A stretch of 64,000 nucleotides of DNA. Origin: Carposina sasakii. Taxonomy: Eukaryota > Arthropoda > Insecta > Lepidoptera > Carposinidae. Positions 21,264 to 33,735 of this stretch are shown one piece after another. The DNA lies in assembly GCA_014607495.2 (NCBI GenBank), contig CP053160.1:7502001-7566000 (forward strand), written 5' to 3'. Under the pieces are notes generated by a model. That model did no database searches. It was not told the origin of the DNA and was given only the letters and a program-made list of their open reading frames with translations. Position 1 is the stretch's first letter, and each line of letters starts with the position of its first letter. Made by a program: the position numbers and the translations under genes.

Positions 21264-21499
21264 AGAACAGAGCCTTGGCTCCCCCATACATTTGGAGGCC
21301 TGGAAGGTACGGGGTGGTCTAGGGAATCAGCTAATTGGGATTATATATATAACTCATGGAGAAAATCAACCTCTGAAATTCCATTCCACCATTGAAATCC
21401 TAATCCTAAAGCGGCTTGGTCTCGTTGGTGTAGTTGGACCTCCAACAACGACGTGGCTAGAAACAATCCAAAATCATCCGATTTAGCCCGGTTTTTATG

Positions 21500-22130
21500 A
21501 TATCTTTACCGTGTTCACGGTTTTGCATCACAAACCATTCAGTTACATAAGTCTGTTGTATACACTTTTGCTAATTCTTACTCTAGCGAACTTTTAATGT
21601 TACCCTCCTCAGGAAAATAATCTTTATCAGGTATCCCGTCATGTGGCTTTATTACTCCTATTAGCATCAGGCCGTAGGCTACACGACTTGCCTCTCTTAC
21701 ATATTGGACTGTATGATATGGAAGTTCACGATAACAAAATTACACTTTGGCCACGATATGGTTCCAAGACAGACTCTTCAACAAACCGACAATCGGGCTA
21801 GCATTTGTCTACGGGTTCTATTATAACTTTAAACCCAGTTCTGTGGTTAAAGACTTTAATCCCGATCACTGAGTTTCGAAGGTAGAGCAGGGATAAATTT
21901 ATCTTCTTTATTTATTTCTACTAGAGGCCCAGTGAAAGCAGCCATAAGATGTATAATTGCGGGATGGATAGGTTCCGTCTTTAAAGTATTAGGAATAGAT
22001 GCTTCTCCGGGAAGCGTTAGGTTAGCTGTGGCATCAAAGAATTTTTAAAATCTTTCTCTAGATGAAGTTTTGTCGAGAGGTAATTGGAGAAGTGAGAGCA
22101 CTTTTTCTTTTTCAAATTCTATTTTATATA
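21500..22130 (+). pseudogene. DIRS-like tyrosine recombinase remnant
   Basis: Short frames read 'LLLLASGRRLHDLPLLHIGL' (about 21650; the Arg is the expected catalytic Arg I), 'DNKITLWPRYGSKTDSS' (about 21730), 'RGPVKAAIRCIIAGWIGSVF' (about 21925), 'VRLAVASKN' and a C-terminal 'RGNWRSESTFF' (about 22080). These are hallmarks of DIRS recombinases, which integrate the cDNA. Many stops and frameshifts; inactive. Confidence 0.7.
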
Positions 22131-22514
22131 AATAAATCGTACCTCTTCAGATTTGGTTGGTAATGTTCAATCTGTGTTACCCCTTTAAAATAGGGAATTT
22201 TATAACAATAATTTGTAAATTTAAGAACAATTATGTTTTATTGCGTAGTTTTCGAATGCTGTTATTATTGGCTTAATTTATTGATCTCATTATGTGAATC
22301 ATACATACATATACATAATATATTATGTTTAATACGCAAAGTAACAGGTTAGTGTTGATTTTCTACTTTAAGTTTGTCATAATTTTTAAAAAAATTCACA
22401 TTTCTTTTTAATAAAAAGTATTGTTGCTGAGTATGTACTGGGTGTTTATTTTATATCTTTTTTCAAGCCAAGAGGTATTATTACATTACTTCCCGTTTCA
22501 CAGTACGCTGTTTC

Positions 22515-22890
22515 TTGCCCGGCAGAAATCAAACATATCTCCGAAGGGTCAAGCCGACGGCTAGACTTAAAATACAAGCGTTTTCCCCCCGAAGGGTAGA
22601 AAACGTATATTTTGGGTCTAGCCAAGGCTTGACCCGAGCAAGCTCTTGCCGGCCATCTTCGGAGCAGGTACTAACGAGAGCGCCTTCGCACCGCCGGCCG
22701 CAGCGTGCCCGCGCTCCCCGCCCCTCCTCCTTCAGGAGAGCGGTGAACGCGGGCTGTGAAATGGGATCGAAAGCACACATAGTCACGAAGAGTTAACCAG
22801 ACGTTATCTCCGAAGGGTCAAGCCTTGGCTAGACCCAAAATATACGTTTTCTACCCTTCGGGGGGAAAACGCTTGTATTTTGTTTCCGGG
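22515..22890. repeat. GC-rich foldback repeat with perfect 67-bp arms, right copy of the inverted pair
   Basis: Arms 22569-22635 and 22815-22881 are exact inverted repeats of 67 bp around a GC-rich core. 22668-22837 is the inverted near-identical copy of 15594-15763. A 93-codon plus frame and an 85-codon minus frame arise from the GC-rich core, and neither is a recognisable protein. Confidence 0.8.
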
Positions 22891-24380
22891 GTCAATTTCG
22901 CAGACGTTACGTGATGAGGGACGACGTGATGTCAAACAACATCACAGAGAGATCTTTTACAGTAATGAAGTCCCGCGGATTTCAACGAAACTACATGCAG
23001 TATATGAAACAGTATCACAGTTACAATGACACTAGCGCCAATATCAGAAAACTTCATAATTGAAATGAAGTGTAATTTGTACATAGTCATATTACTTTGA
23101 TAAAGTTTATACATACATACATATAATCATGCCTTTATCCCTTATGGGGTAGGCAGATAGAGTTTATTTATAGAATATGTCCCGTGGCCGTTAACGGAAC
23201 TAACATTTTTTGGATCATTTTTGGACATTTACAAAGATTTATTAGTAAAACACTGAGAATCTAGCGCCACCGTCCTAAGGAACTATTTGTTGTAGTGCAC
23301 TATTAGGTTCCCTACTAACTTATCTTGCGAGCATATTACGTTTTTTTGTCATTAAATATGTCTCTTCTGTCAATACCAAAACAATAAAGAAGGCATAAAA
23401 GGACAGGAGACCATCTGCTGGTGCCATAATGTGAAAATGTTTTGTTATGGCATAAAATACACATTGAGGATAGGTAATTGAATTCTTGAGAATTGCATGC
23501 CACTAACCTATTCGTAACTATAACGATAAATTTAATAAGTAGGCATCTACTATCCTGGACAAATTTATTATGACCTATACAAAACTATGATTACCAATTT
23601 TTAATGAGCAGACTGCACCACACACAAACCTCAATGGTTTAAGTGGTGTTCCTGTTTCTTTCACCTATGTAATGAGTGATTGTAAAATAAATAAATAATA
23701 ATAATTTTAAAAAATGAGAGTTCAAAATGAAAGTACTTTCACGCAATTAGAGTACCATGTGCGTGGAAAACAACTAAAAGAAATAAAAACTTCTCGTCTT
23801 AACTCCTCCGAAAGTCCGAAACGCCTTGATTTTATGATGTTTATGTTTGGTAGTTCTGAGAACGTAAAAAAATGGTCGTAAAACATTTTTTATACTATCG
23901 GCTCATAATTATTTTTTGGACACGGTTATCTGTAGAAAAAGTAAAAATATTTGTAAAAATACCTATACTGTATGAACATTCCTGAGTTGTATAGAAATTC
24001 TCCGTAATATCTGGAAACATGTGTTTACAAATCTAAAATTCAGTGGACAGTTTTTTTGTACTGGTCAATTACTGGTTTACACATAGCATTTTGTCTAACA
24101 TACACCATATGTTACACCCTGTATAGACCTGTATAGAGTATACAAAGTTGCGGGCATCCACTATTGCGAATAGTAAGCAATAATATATTCCATTTTAGCT
24201 TCAAATGGTACAATTTAAGCACTCGATTCCCACTTGAGTATGCACTATTGCATAATAATAGGTGATACCTGACCCACTGTACGAAAAAAATTAGTATATT
24301 GGTCTTATAGTACAAAATCAAACATGTATATATGTACTTATAAATTATACATCAGACACTAACCCCTTCTTCTTATTCTT
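22891..24380. other. No gene; repeat fragments only
   Basis: 22945-23060 resembles 58970-59065 (shared 'cagt.ttac...gacactagcgc'), an old repeat. 23112-23165 is a repeat D fragment. 23590-23705 ends in an 'AAATAAATAAATAATAATAA' tail like a retroposon 3' end. The remainder is AT-rich and unrecognised. Confidence 0.45.
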
Positions 24381-24645
24381 CAGCCTATTGTAGTCCACTG
24401 CTGGACTTAGGCCTCCACCAGATCACGCCACAAGGCTACTGCCACAGGGGGGTTTTGCCCATAGTCAACACGCTGGGCAGGCGGGTTGGTGACCGCAGTG
24501 TAATTTTCGGACTATGTTGTCAGTACGGGAGGCGCTGCTGCCCACCTTCCGGAAACCCTTAATCGCCTCGTACGATACCCACGGGCAGGCAGGGGTGGTA
24601 CAAACTCTACTCTGCCGGCACCACGCGACTATTGCCGTCTAAAGG
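24381..24645 (+). repeat. Interspersed repeat family E copy
   Basis: Landmarks: 'cctattgtagtccactgctg', 'acgctgggcaggcgggtt', 'atcgcctcgtacgatacccac' and 'gtggtacaaactctactctg'. Other copies are at 38098-38305 (plus), 38372-38625 (minus) and 60193-60320 (plus, short). GC-richer than its surroundings; origin unclear. Confidence 0.65.
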
Positions 24646-24854
24646 GCCAGAAAACAATAGGAACAAAGATATCTTAAGAGACAATACAGCCAGAAAAAGG
24701 ATTTCTCAAGTCCATAAAAACTACTACACTAACCTCTATTTAGTGGTATATTAAAGGGGTTCTTCTATTATCTCTAATAACGAAAATACTATTTTCAATT
24801 AATTTCAAATTACTTAACGATTTACTAGAATACACCGTATATCCTTCTGTGCAT

Positions 24855-25062
24855 GTCGTAGGTACTCGTAAGAGTCAAGGGAACTAGGACATTATCTCAG
24901 GCGATAAGCTAGCTTGTCACGAATAATTATTACATACATACATACATATAATCACGCCTTTATCCCTTACGGGGTAAGCAGAGCACCAAGGGCCGATAGA
25001 ACCACATGGTGCCACTTCTGACCAATTTTGAGGGTATAGTTGAGATGTACAAGTTCGGTTAG
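24855..25062. repeat. Repeat C fragment (minus) followed by repeat D copy (plus)
   Basis: 24855-24930 is the reverse complement of the central part of repeat C. 24932-25062 is a good repeat D copy starting 'TACATACATACATACATATA'. Confidence 0.6.
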
Positions 25063-25230
25063 TAGTGACAGGTGGTCAGCACAACGCCTACAAAACACCA
25101 AGACCCTCTTGTCCCTCTACTGACTTGTACAGTATGCCCGGGAAGAGAAGCAGCTAATAATGCTATAATAAACATAACTGCAGATTCTCCTGCAGTTCTG
25201 GCTACCCTATTTCGTAAAAACATCTGTGTG

Positions 25231-25270
<40 letters not shown>
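25231..25270. repeat. (TA)n microsatellite
   Basis: About 20 consecutive TA units. Confidence 0.95.
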
Positions 25271-25273
<3 letters not shown>

Positions 25274-25344
25274 ACGATTAACAATATAATATCTTATATC
25301 AACTAATAAAGCTATTTCTGCGTTTAAGGCCAATCAGCCATCCA

Positions 25345-25528
25345 ATATATTAAATTCTCCTGTCGCGTTGTTTGTTACCAAACTCCTCCAAAACGCTTTA
25401 ACCGATTTTTATTACATTTTATATGTATATAGGTACATTCGGTTTGAGAATAGGTTGTAAACTTTTTGTACCCCTTTTACGCAATTAGCGACATCCATGC
25501 AATCGGGCCGTGAGCAACAGCTAGTAAC
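25345..25528 (+). mobile_element. Helitron-like non-autonomous element, degraded
   Basis: 'aatatattaaattctcctgt' and 'ctcctccaaaacgctttaac' at the start and 'gtgagcaacagctagtaac' at the end parallel the elements at 46934 and 55318. The CTAGT-type 3' end is visible. Confidence 0.5.
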
Positions 25529-27114
25529 TTTATATAAACTTTCGATTCTAAAGACGTTTGTTTATTATTGCACCGTGTATTTTACACTATAAAGTCACAA
25601 GAGGCACCCGTGCAAATGTATTCGCGCATTGAGCGCATTAGGATTCTACTCACAGTGAGGTTACCGTCCCCCGATATTATTATTTTATTTTATTTCAAAC
25701 GCCATTAGACTACTCGTATGCGGGGATTCACTAGAATTCACCAGCTACATCTCCGTACGAGTCGATTAATGAACGCAGGGGCATTCCCTCGATGAGCAAT
25801 GAGGCGATGAGCTGGCAACTTTTTGATCATGTACGTCTGTCTCCGCTATGTGAAACGTGGCTGTGAGAATCTCCTGTGTGATTCTGCAGGTCAAACTATC
25901 CAATTATGAGAACACAGCTGTGTAAATATGTATGTACTATATAAAACAATTTTCACAAAATGGCTGCTCACAAAAATCTTAATGTGAAAGTTTGTGAGAT
26001 TGGATGCATGTTCCTTTTTTATTTAAAAAACTATTGAACGGATAAATACATGAGAAAAACACATGATAATATAAATTGTTGTGGCTAGCTCATTTCGGCA
26101 ACACACCCGTGTGTATAATGTATCAATAAAACCCATAAGAAAGAAGGCACGTAAACCGATGTCCTAAAAACCCTTTTTCTCTGGAAATAACACAGTAATA
26201 TAGGCTGTATCAATACTAACCCCAGGGGTGCAAAACAGTGAGGCAGGCTGTGTGGTTTATTTATTCTGTAACTTCGAGGGTTGAAGAAAGGATGTGAATA
26301 ACTAACGTATGGAAACGAAGTGTTTCTGTAAAAATTCTGTGGGTTTGTTAAAATAGAGGTTAAGGTAAAACGTGCACCATGGTATCAATTCATTTTACGA
26401 GTGATTGTACCTACTAGTTTTGTTGACAAATGTTTTAATTATTTAAGAATTCGCATTATTTTAATATGAATTTCTTAGTACGAAAAAGGAATCTTTAGTT
26501 TCTTAAATGGAAAATTAATTTAATATCCGCTACTTATATACACGGCTCACCTCACTAACTCATAAATTTATTGGCCATTATGTATCAAACTATGGCACCA
26601 TGTGGTTCTATCGACCCTTGGTGCTCTGCCTACCCCGTAAGGGAGAGGCGTGATTATACATATGTATGGATGTATCTATCAAACTATTATGTTAGTCTGC
26701 GGCTTTCTCAATCAATCGTCTTGAAATTGTAATAATATTTGGGACTACGGAAAAGGACATATAAGCTACATTATTTATGACGTCTATTACTCTGATTTCT
26801 TTTTATTTATGTGTAAAATAGTGCTTGTTTTTGAGTATGAGGTATATTACATGGTATTAGCGAAAAGATAATGATGACACGATCACTTTCATATCAGCTG
26901 CAAGTTGGCACTCTCAGTCGAAGGGACTTGTCACTCCGTCCATAACGATCAATCCTCCGAGACCCTTACTCGGATCCATCCATCACCGTAATCACGATCA
27001 CGCTGACAAGTACGTCACCTCAACACTATACAAGGTGCATAGGTGGCATATATTGTAGCTCTAACTTTTATACGTAGGTAGTATTCTACGTCCGCGTGCT
27101 TTTAAAAATTACAT
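25529..27114. other. No gene; scattered repeat fragments
   Basis: Pieces of repeat C on the minus strand (about 25720-25780 and 25860-25935) and repeat D on the minus strand (26590-26672). The rest is AT-rich with no recognisable frame. Confidence 0.4.
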
Positions 27115-27590
27115 ACAAGGTTACTAACGGGTAGCCAGAACTGGAGGATCATAAAGGAGATTCCATAGCGACGTTAAGTATAGCGGGGACAGATGTAAAT
27201 GTTAAGTGACAAGGTGCTATCTTAAGCCTGCTACTACTAGTCGATACCTCATACAATACTATTCTAATGATATTGTAGTATTTTTGCTAAATAATAAAAT
27301 GGAAACTTATAGTCTACTAAGCCTTATGGATGATTTCTCATAATGAAATGATATTTTATGCGACACCTAATACGTCGTATTAGGTACCGACTAGTATTTG
27401 AAAAATACCTAATCCACATAACTATTTCAATATTTATGTCTCACCTCTAGCATTCACTCGGCTAGGCTGGGCCAACATATATTGCAGGCTTTATCCCTTG
27501 AGAGAATGCCCAGTCGACTCTTACGACATGCACAGCTAGAGAGAGATGCAGCTGATGTATTTTAGTAAAGCCCCACATCATCGCAAGAGT
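27115..27590 (+). repeat. Repeat C copy in two pieces
   Basis: 27120-27215 carries the 5' half ('gtagccagaactggaggatc', 'gacagatgtaaatg'). 27455-27590 carries the 3' half ('gtcgactcttacgacatgca', 'gatgcagctgatgtatt'). An unrelated roughly 240-bp stretch separates them. Confidence 0.5.
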
Positions 27591-28747
27591 TCAAATAATT
27601 GCTAGCGAAAAGAAACTTAAACAAAAAAAAATCAAACCGGAACATTCAATTAATCCTCTCCACTTTATTTCTAATTAGTGTAAAAGCTTTCGACAGAGTA
27701 AACTTTAGTGTCATATTATATTGAAGTGTCTGGTCAGAGCTAACATGTTTTTTGTAGTGACAAAAATAGGTAGATAGGTGTTACGTACTATAAAGAATTT
27801 GATTTATATTTGTAGCATCATTACAAGCTTTTATTTAACTTGCAATGTATGTTTGTTCGGGTGAAATCTTACAACTCAATTTTAAGGCACTTGCCCTCAA
27901 CCGATTGGGCTGAAATTTGGTGAGCACGTTCAGTTCTTCGATATGCGTGGGAACAATATGGGAAAATCTGAAACATCAACACAAAGATGCTGCCTAATAA
28001 ACATTTAAAACTAAGAAAGTAAATACGAGTACTTAAATGTCGCGACAAGCTTTTATTACATATAAATTGTGTCAAATGTGTTAAATTTTAAATGACGTTA
28101 TAAATTAACAGTAAAAGTTTTAGTGTAAAAGTTATTTTTTTCTTTTTAGCGCATTTAAATAAAAGCTTGTTTTTAAAAAGGTTTTTTTACCTAAATTTTT
28201 AATATATAGGAAATCTTAACATACATTACACATATATCTTAACTCTTACTTACTTATTTAATATTTCAATGTTATCATCATTCGACGTCCAATGTTATTA
28301 TAATTTTGAGAAAGGCAATAAATATTACTTTTTAACATTATCAAGCTCTAGGTTAGGTATATGTAAACCAAATTTTACTTAAATCAGTTCACCAGTTTTG
28401 GCGTGAAAGTGTAACAAACAAAAAACAAACTTATTTACCTATTATAAGTTGGGATACTGCTATCACCCTAGTAGGAGAGATATTGAAAGCAGCATCGACA
28501 AAAAAACAATCGCATTGTAATTTATAAACGGTATGGCCCCCGGGCGGGCAAGGAGGGGGGGGGGAGCAAACAGTCGGGTAATATCACGATATTACTCTTT
28601 TTTGGAAACCATTTCAATTGAGATACTTGTTATATGGCTGGAGATACGAGTATGCCGAGTTTTCGATATTACTGTTAGAATAGTGTAGGTACTGAGTTGT
28701 CAATAAAACTCTTTTATTAAAGGTAAAGTCATAAGGGCGTGTAACGA

Positions 28748-29347
28748 TTTTTCCAAACGTCAAGGGGGCAATTCATGAAAATTTTTGAGCCGAAACGCAA
28801 CCACTAACGAAACGCGGTGCAAAGCACCGCATTTACCGCTTGAGTAATAAGGTATATTTTAGCACGCATCGGTCTCGAGTATGACAGAATTAAAATAGAT
28901 ATCTGTCTCGTGTGTGAAATGTGTCTAATTACGACATCATAAAGTAATAATTGCTTTGTTCTGAGCATCTACAACGGTTCCGTTTCGGCTTCTTTCCAAC
29001 TCGAGACTTTTCGAGAATTCGCCCAGATCACCTTATTGTAGAATAAAGTTGATGCTGTCTTTCTCAGAAACGTGATCAGGATAGAGATAGCATCAACTAT
29101 ATTCTTCTGATATAGGCTATCTTGTAGTGTAGTGACACTCTCCCACTCTTAGACATGTATTTTAGTATATAAGTTATGTTAGTAATGAAACAATATAGAC
29201 TCAACCTCCGATGTTATTGATCCTATGTTATTGATACTTACTTTGAAAAGAAATTCTATTTTCATTTATGTATCAGATTTGATGACAAAAATACATGTCT
29301 AAGAGTGGGAGAGTGTCACTACACAACAATCTGACGTTTGGAAAAAT
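28748..29347. mobile_element. Possible 600-bp element with 17-bp TIRs enclosing a MITE
   Basis: GATTTTTCCAAACGTCA at 28748-28764 recurs as an exact inverted copy at 29331-29347. The interior has no long frame and contains the smaller inverted-repeat element at 29127-29324. No target duplication was found. Confidence 0.4.
29127..29324. mobile_element. MITE with about 38-bp near-perfect TIRs
   Basis: The left end GTGTAGTGACACTCTCCCAC continues to 'TTAGACATGTATTTT' and is matched exactly in inverted orientation at the right end. Body 198 bp, AT-rich centre. The near identity of the arms suggests a young insertion. Confidence 0.75.
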
Positions 29348-30091
29348 CAGGCCTAAATCAATTTTCCGAATGACACTAGCAAACATTAAGAGTAGGTACA
29401 TCTAAATCTATCCACGGATCCGACGAATGCACCAAAAACCCTTTCATCTATCTATGTATGATTTAACTATGCCCCAATTTTGTTGCATAAGCTATATAGC
29501 ATCAGACGACGTTATTCCATAACCGAGTAAGTAAAAACTCGCCTACATTGCATGAAGATGGCACGCGGCTGGCTCCCGGCCAGACATTGCCATAATTTTA
29601 CTACTATAATACTGACACACTACTTGTTTCGTTGGAGAGAAGAAAATGTCCCGTACGATACCGATGAAAATATAATATTCACTAATAACTCTAAAGTCTT
29701 GTGACAATGGTAAATATAAACAAAGATCCATGACTCAGAAGCAAACATCGTTGCTATTCATACAATATTTGCACTTTCTCCGTTCTTTTATCTGATATTT
29801 GTGTGTTTGTTTTTATCATTAATTTTAAAAATATTACCACAAATTTACTAAACTCTAAAACTAAAATCTCTTATATGATGGTGCAGTTCTGGGTACCCCA
29901 TTTTGGGAACATAGTTCGGTTTATTTACATTGTGTGAATAAAATAAAATAAAAATGTGTTAAATAAAAATGTATAGAGATAAATAGAGATGAGACCCCAA
30001 GATACAAAGTTTTAGGTATGATATAGTGTTAAAATTATGTCACGTGGCTAAGCATTGACGTCACCGCTAGTGTCCTGTGAAATAGCCTTTA
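29325..30091. other. No gene; small repeat fragments
   Basis: 29728-29770 resembles the middle of SINE family 1 on the minus strand. 29880-29925 resembles the 5' part of repeat C on the minus strand. Otherwise AT-rich. Confidence 0.4.
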
Positions 30092-30343
30092 TTTATATAA
30101 ATAAATAAATAAATATTCACACACTACACAACACATTAACCTAGTCCCACATTAAGATCCCTAAGGTCTTGTGTCGTGGGTACTAAGCAACTGTATATAA
30201 ATACATAGATAAGTATAGATACATCCATGACTCGGAAACAAATATCGATATTCATCATATCAATGTTTGCACCTACCGGGATTCGAACCCAGGACCTATG
30301 GCGTCGCAGGCAGGGTCACTACCTACTAGACCAATCGGCCGTC
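30092..30343 (-). mobile_element. tRNA-derived SINE (family 1), full-length
   Basis: Reverse complement of the 14805-15054 family. It has the 'GGCCGATTGG' head at the right end, a B box in 'GGGATTCGAACCC' form near 30280-30292, the body with 'cctaaggtcttgtgtcgtgg' and a TTTA-type tail at the left. Confidence 0.85.
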
Positions 30344-30734
30344 ATATTAATACATTACGCTAATATTAACTCTGTAACAGATTAAGTTTAGGTCACATCA
30401 GGAGCGAACTACATCACGAACTGTAAAGATATGTTACATAAGCAACTCAAATTAACTACCCTAATGAAATCCGGTAAGATTAGTCTCACCTAAGACGGAC
30501 TTAGTCGACGTTTACTTTCTAATAAATCCCTCACCTGTCCACCCGTTCCATCGTGTAATTCGATTGGAAGCAGAATACTGTTATGTAGTTAGGGTTAGTT
30601 TGTTTAATACCCTTTGTTTTAACGGAATATGAATCAAATTATCATTATTCAGTAGCTCATCAATAACGCATAAACTAACATGTACTAATCATTGACACCA
30701 TAATCATCTGACCCCATAGATGATTAACACTGCT

Positions 30735-30799
30735 GTGGGATCTCTTTTATGATTATACGTTTTATTCTGTCTATTCCATTTTGGAAACAGCCGTGTATA
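30735..30799 (-). repeat. Repeat C 5' fragment
   Basis: Reverse complement reads '...cacggctgtttccaaaatgg...gagatcccacagcagtgt', matching the start of repeat C. It abuts the MITE at 30802. Confidence 0.5.
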
Positions 30800-30801
30800 T
30801 A

Positions 30802-31162
30802 CAGAATGATTTTTTCGTCGTCAACGTTCCCGAAAACTACGGAATCTCCTCATCATCACGATCATTTTTCTCCATGGAAGCATACCTAGGAAGTGTCTGG
30901 TTTCCAAAATATTAGGGTCCAAAGTTGAGTTAATAGACTGCGTTTTTCTGCATAAATGCACATTGACGCGTGTAGCAAGATCATGAGAAATAATTAATAT
31001 CTGTCTATGAAAAAACTAGCATAAATACTGGGCACTATAAATTTCGCCCGATCAAGAATAAAAAATAAAAAATACATCGTTTCCCAGCATTTTTTTGGCA
31101 TAAACTTACTTAATTTGATGTATAGAGTACGTACCCTTCGTACCCAACGAAAAATCACCCTG
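30802..31162 (+). mobile_element. Tc1/mariner-type MITE with TA duplication
   Basis: Left end CAGAATGATTTTTTCGT and right end ACGAAAAATCACCCTG form TIRs. TA lies on both sides (30800-30801, 31163-31164). Shared internal sequence ('cgttcccgaaaactacggaa') occurs at 53618-53850 and, inverted, at 60004-60161. No transposase. Confidence 0.75.
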
Positions 31163-32047
31163 TATGTATGTACGTAACAGCTACTATGTATCATATTTAT
31201 TTTATTATGGTTACATCAGCATTATGTTCACCCCAATGTTTTAATGATTTAAAATATATTTAAAGTATATTTTCTACTAAACTTTCTGTTTATTTTATTT
31301 CACATTTATTCTGCTTGGTAAGTATACGTTAAGCTTGTCCATTAGTTAATCTATTTGTATAAGGGTGCTCGCACACGACTGGTAGAACATATTTTGGGCT
31401 ATTTTATTATATCTGCACTTAAAAAATAAATTGGAAGGTTAATCTAATACGCACAGAGGCATAAAATTAATCTAAATATACAGTTAGTTTTTATAGCGGT
31501 ATGCGTCATGCGAGTCATGTAGATATGAAATTAATTAATAAACCAAGTGGTTTAAATTATTTATTTGGCTTCTTTAACTATGTAAATAATTATTAATATC
31601 TATTTAAAAGTAGAAAATTATTTCATCCTTTCGTCTAATATAATTTAATATAATATTGGTTTATATTTTAACTAAAACATTATCTCTAGGCTATTATTTC
31701 TAACATGATAAGTAATAGTAATATCTTATAATCACCTTTGTTACGATAAATTGTAAGTAATATTATGTTTGCTCGCTTCGAGCAAGAAAGCTATTATAAT
31801 TAATATTATATCTCAAGTTCGAAATATTAATTAATTACCAATATCGTGACTATAGGTACACACACTATAACGAATATAAGCTATATTATTTGACTAAATG
31901 ATCATAACAAAAATATAAGCTAGTGTGTTGCGATGCTTAGTCTAAGAGATTTATTTTTTCATTTACATTTATTTCTTTTCTTTAATCAAAACGGATTAAA
32001 GCTATGTAATAATTAAAATATTAATCTATTCTTGCAATAATCTATAC
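31163..32047. other. No gene seen
   Basis: Very AT-rich sequence, no recognisable repeat or frame. It ends in the left target duplication of the next element. Confidence 0.5.
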
Positions 32048-32323
32048 ATGAAATTGTATTAGGCGTTATAATTCGGAAGTTCAAACATTCACTATGGGTG
32101 TGCCATTTTTGTCATGCCACGGTTGTTGGCGAAACATATGTAGATTATTTATCTAGTTTTTGATTTCGGAATAGTGCAATGTATCGTCTTGCATGCTAGG
32201 TGCTCGGGTCTGGTTTCTCATGGCGATTGTAGTTAGTGCAAGTGCCTGTTGTCGCAATTATGAGTTATCAGATCCGAGGGTCAGTGGAGGGTGTAGGGCC
32301 GGGTGGTGGGCACACCCATAGTG
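32048..32323 (+). mobile_element. Hammerhead-associated repeat family, internally deleted copy with 12-bp TSD
   Basis: Flanked by AATAATCTATAC at 32036-32047 and 32324-32335. Starts 'ATGAAATTGTATTAGGCG' and ends 'CACACCCATAGTG'. A deletion joins the 5' leader to the middle of the ribozyme region. 'GCCA...TGGC-GAAAC-ATAT-GTA-GATTAT' remains, but CTGAGGA and the 5' strand of helix I are lost. Confidence 0.75.
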
Positions 32324-32379
32324 AATAATCTATACGTACACGTTAATACATAAGTTTTCGTATCGTATTCCACATTAGG

Positions 32380-32480
32380 AATTTTGTTTGTAAGTGTACG
32401 AGTCTACGGTAATGTTTTCGTAGCAAGCTACGGATGTGACTACGAATTCGACTACGTACTACGTAGATAGAAACGCGTAC
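32380..32480. repeat. 'CTACG'-rich repeat
   Basis: Clustered CTACG/CGTAG motifs ('gactacgaattcgactacgt'). A related cluster with 'actacgaattcgtagtcac' lies at 63140-63200. Possibly ends of one MITE family. Confidence 0.4.
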
Positions 32481-33735
32481 TCTGACTGCTAACTACGTCT
32501 TACATCTTGAGAGATTTTTTGCATATATTTATCTCGATTGCTGTTACTTATATTACATATAAGTATTTTATATTTTTTATATTACACGCGACGAAAAGAG
32601 ACTCGGGTTGTTTTGCGTTTAACGTGTAATTAATACAACTTTAACTTAAACTATATTTTAACAAATTTTAGGGAATGTAACTAAAAATAATAATCGCAAC
32701 ACTTATAGTATCGCTCGCTGTCACAGCCAATTTTCTTCTAATGAACTGAAAAAAAATGCGCTATTTCTTCTGGGCCTTCTGGACCTGCGCCTTTACCTTT
32801 AAGTATTCTTTTTAATTTGTTCCAAGACTTTCAAATAAATTATCTTCCCTAATAGAGTTCTCGGGGGAACCAAAGCAATATTACTTTTTGTACAAAATTA
32901 GGATCCACAATAAAATAAGATGAGGCGATAAATAAGCCACGTTTTATTTATATGTCTAAAAAGTGAATAATTGGGGCGAGAATTTAAAAAATTGGAGTAA
33001 TAAAATTGGAGGAAAACCAAGACCCATTAATATTTACAAAACCAAATAAAGTATGTAGAAAAGTGTTAGTATTACGAATATGCTAGCGCCTTTGTTAGGG
33101 GACTTAACTAGACTATCTTGGCTTCGAAGTTTTCGACACTTATCGAGATCTGGGGAAATCATTTTTTTTTTCTTTTTATTCAGAAAGTACAATTAAATAT
33201 CTCTCTATCTATAGGTACTTATACCAAATTTCATAGAGATCCTTTCTTTAGTTTTATTTAAAATTTAAAGGTAAATTTCTACAGTTTCAAAGTCTTTCTC
33301 TAGGATCAAATTATTGTTTAAGTTCTATCCAATCCATATTATACTTCTATGACCGAAGAAAGGGTAAATAAAACGAACCTTACGTCAAATAATACTTATA
33401 TTCCAAACCTTAATAGAATGGAATTCTGAACGATAAAGTTTAAACATTTAGTTCTACATTCATACAATAATGCATAATTTCCGGAAGGATATGCAGAGAT
33501 AAGAAACCTTCATTTGCTGTGATTCTGATATATGTACCTTTTTCGCTTCATCGACCTTCATACGCATATTCTTCAAACAAGCAAATCAAATTAAAAATGC
33601 ATTTCCTGTGAGTATAAATACTGTCGTATAACCGAATTATGATAGTACTTACTCGGAAACTATATATTTACTATCTAAGAGAATTATGTAATTGGGTAAA
33701 TACAGAAAAAACTACTAAATCTAAAACAGATTTAC
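32481..33735. other. No gene seen
   Basis: AT-rich sequence. The frame 33639-33872 is mainly the shadow of the LINE remnant that follows. Confidence 0.4.

Larger units (their letters stand above)
17600..22150 (+). mobile_element. Decayed DIRS-like tyrosine-recombinase retroelement
   Basis: Broken frames in DIRS order: gag-like, reverse transcriptase, RNase H, tyrosine recombinase. Key remnants are 'LPFGLSIAP' and a split YLDD in RT, 'WHSNVKEIFAVF' in RNase H, 'CIDLFASASSAVIPNYVS' downstream, and 'LLLLASGRRLHDLPLL' with 'RGPVKAAIRCIIAGWI' in the recombinase. At least four foreign insertions break it. Inactive. Whether the GC-rich inverted repeats at 15.6 and 22.7 kb are its terminal repeats is uncertain. 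Confidence 0.8.

Noticed and set aside
22515..22796. 93-codon Arg-rich frame as a gene
   Set aside because: Lies wholly inside an inverted GC-rich repeat; its composition reflects the repeat and no domain is visible.
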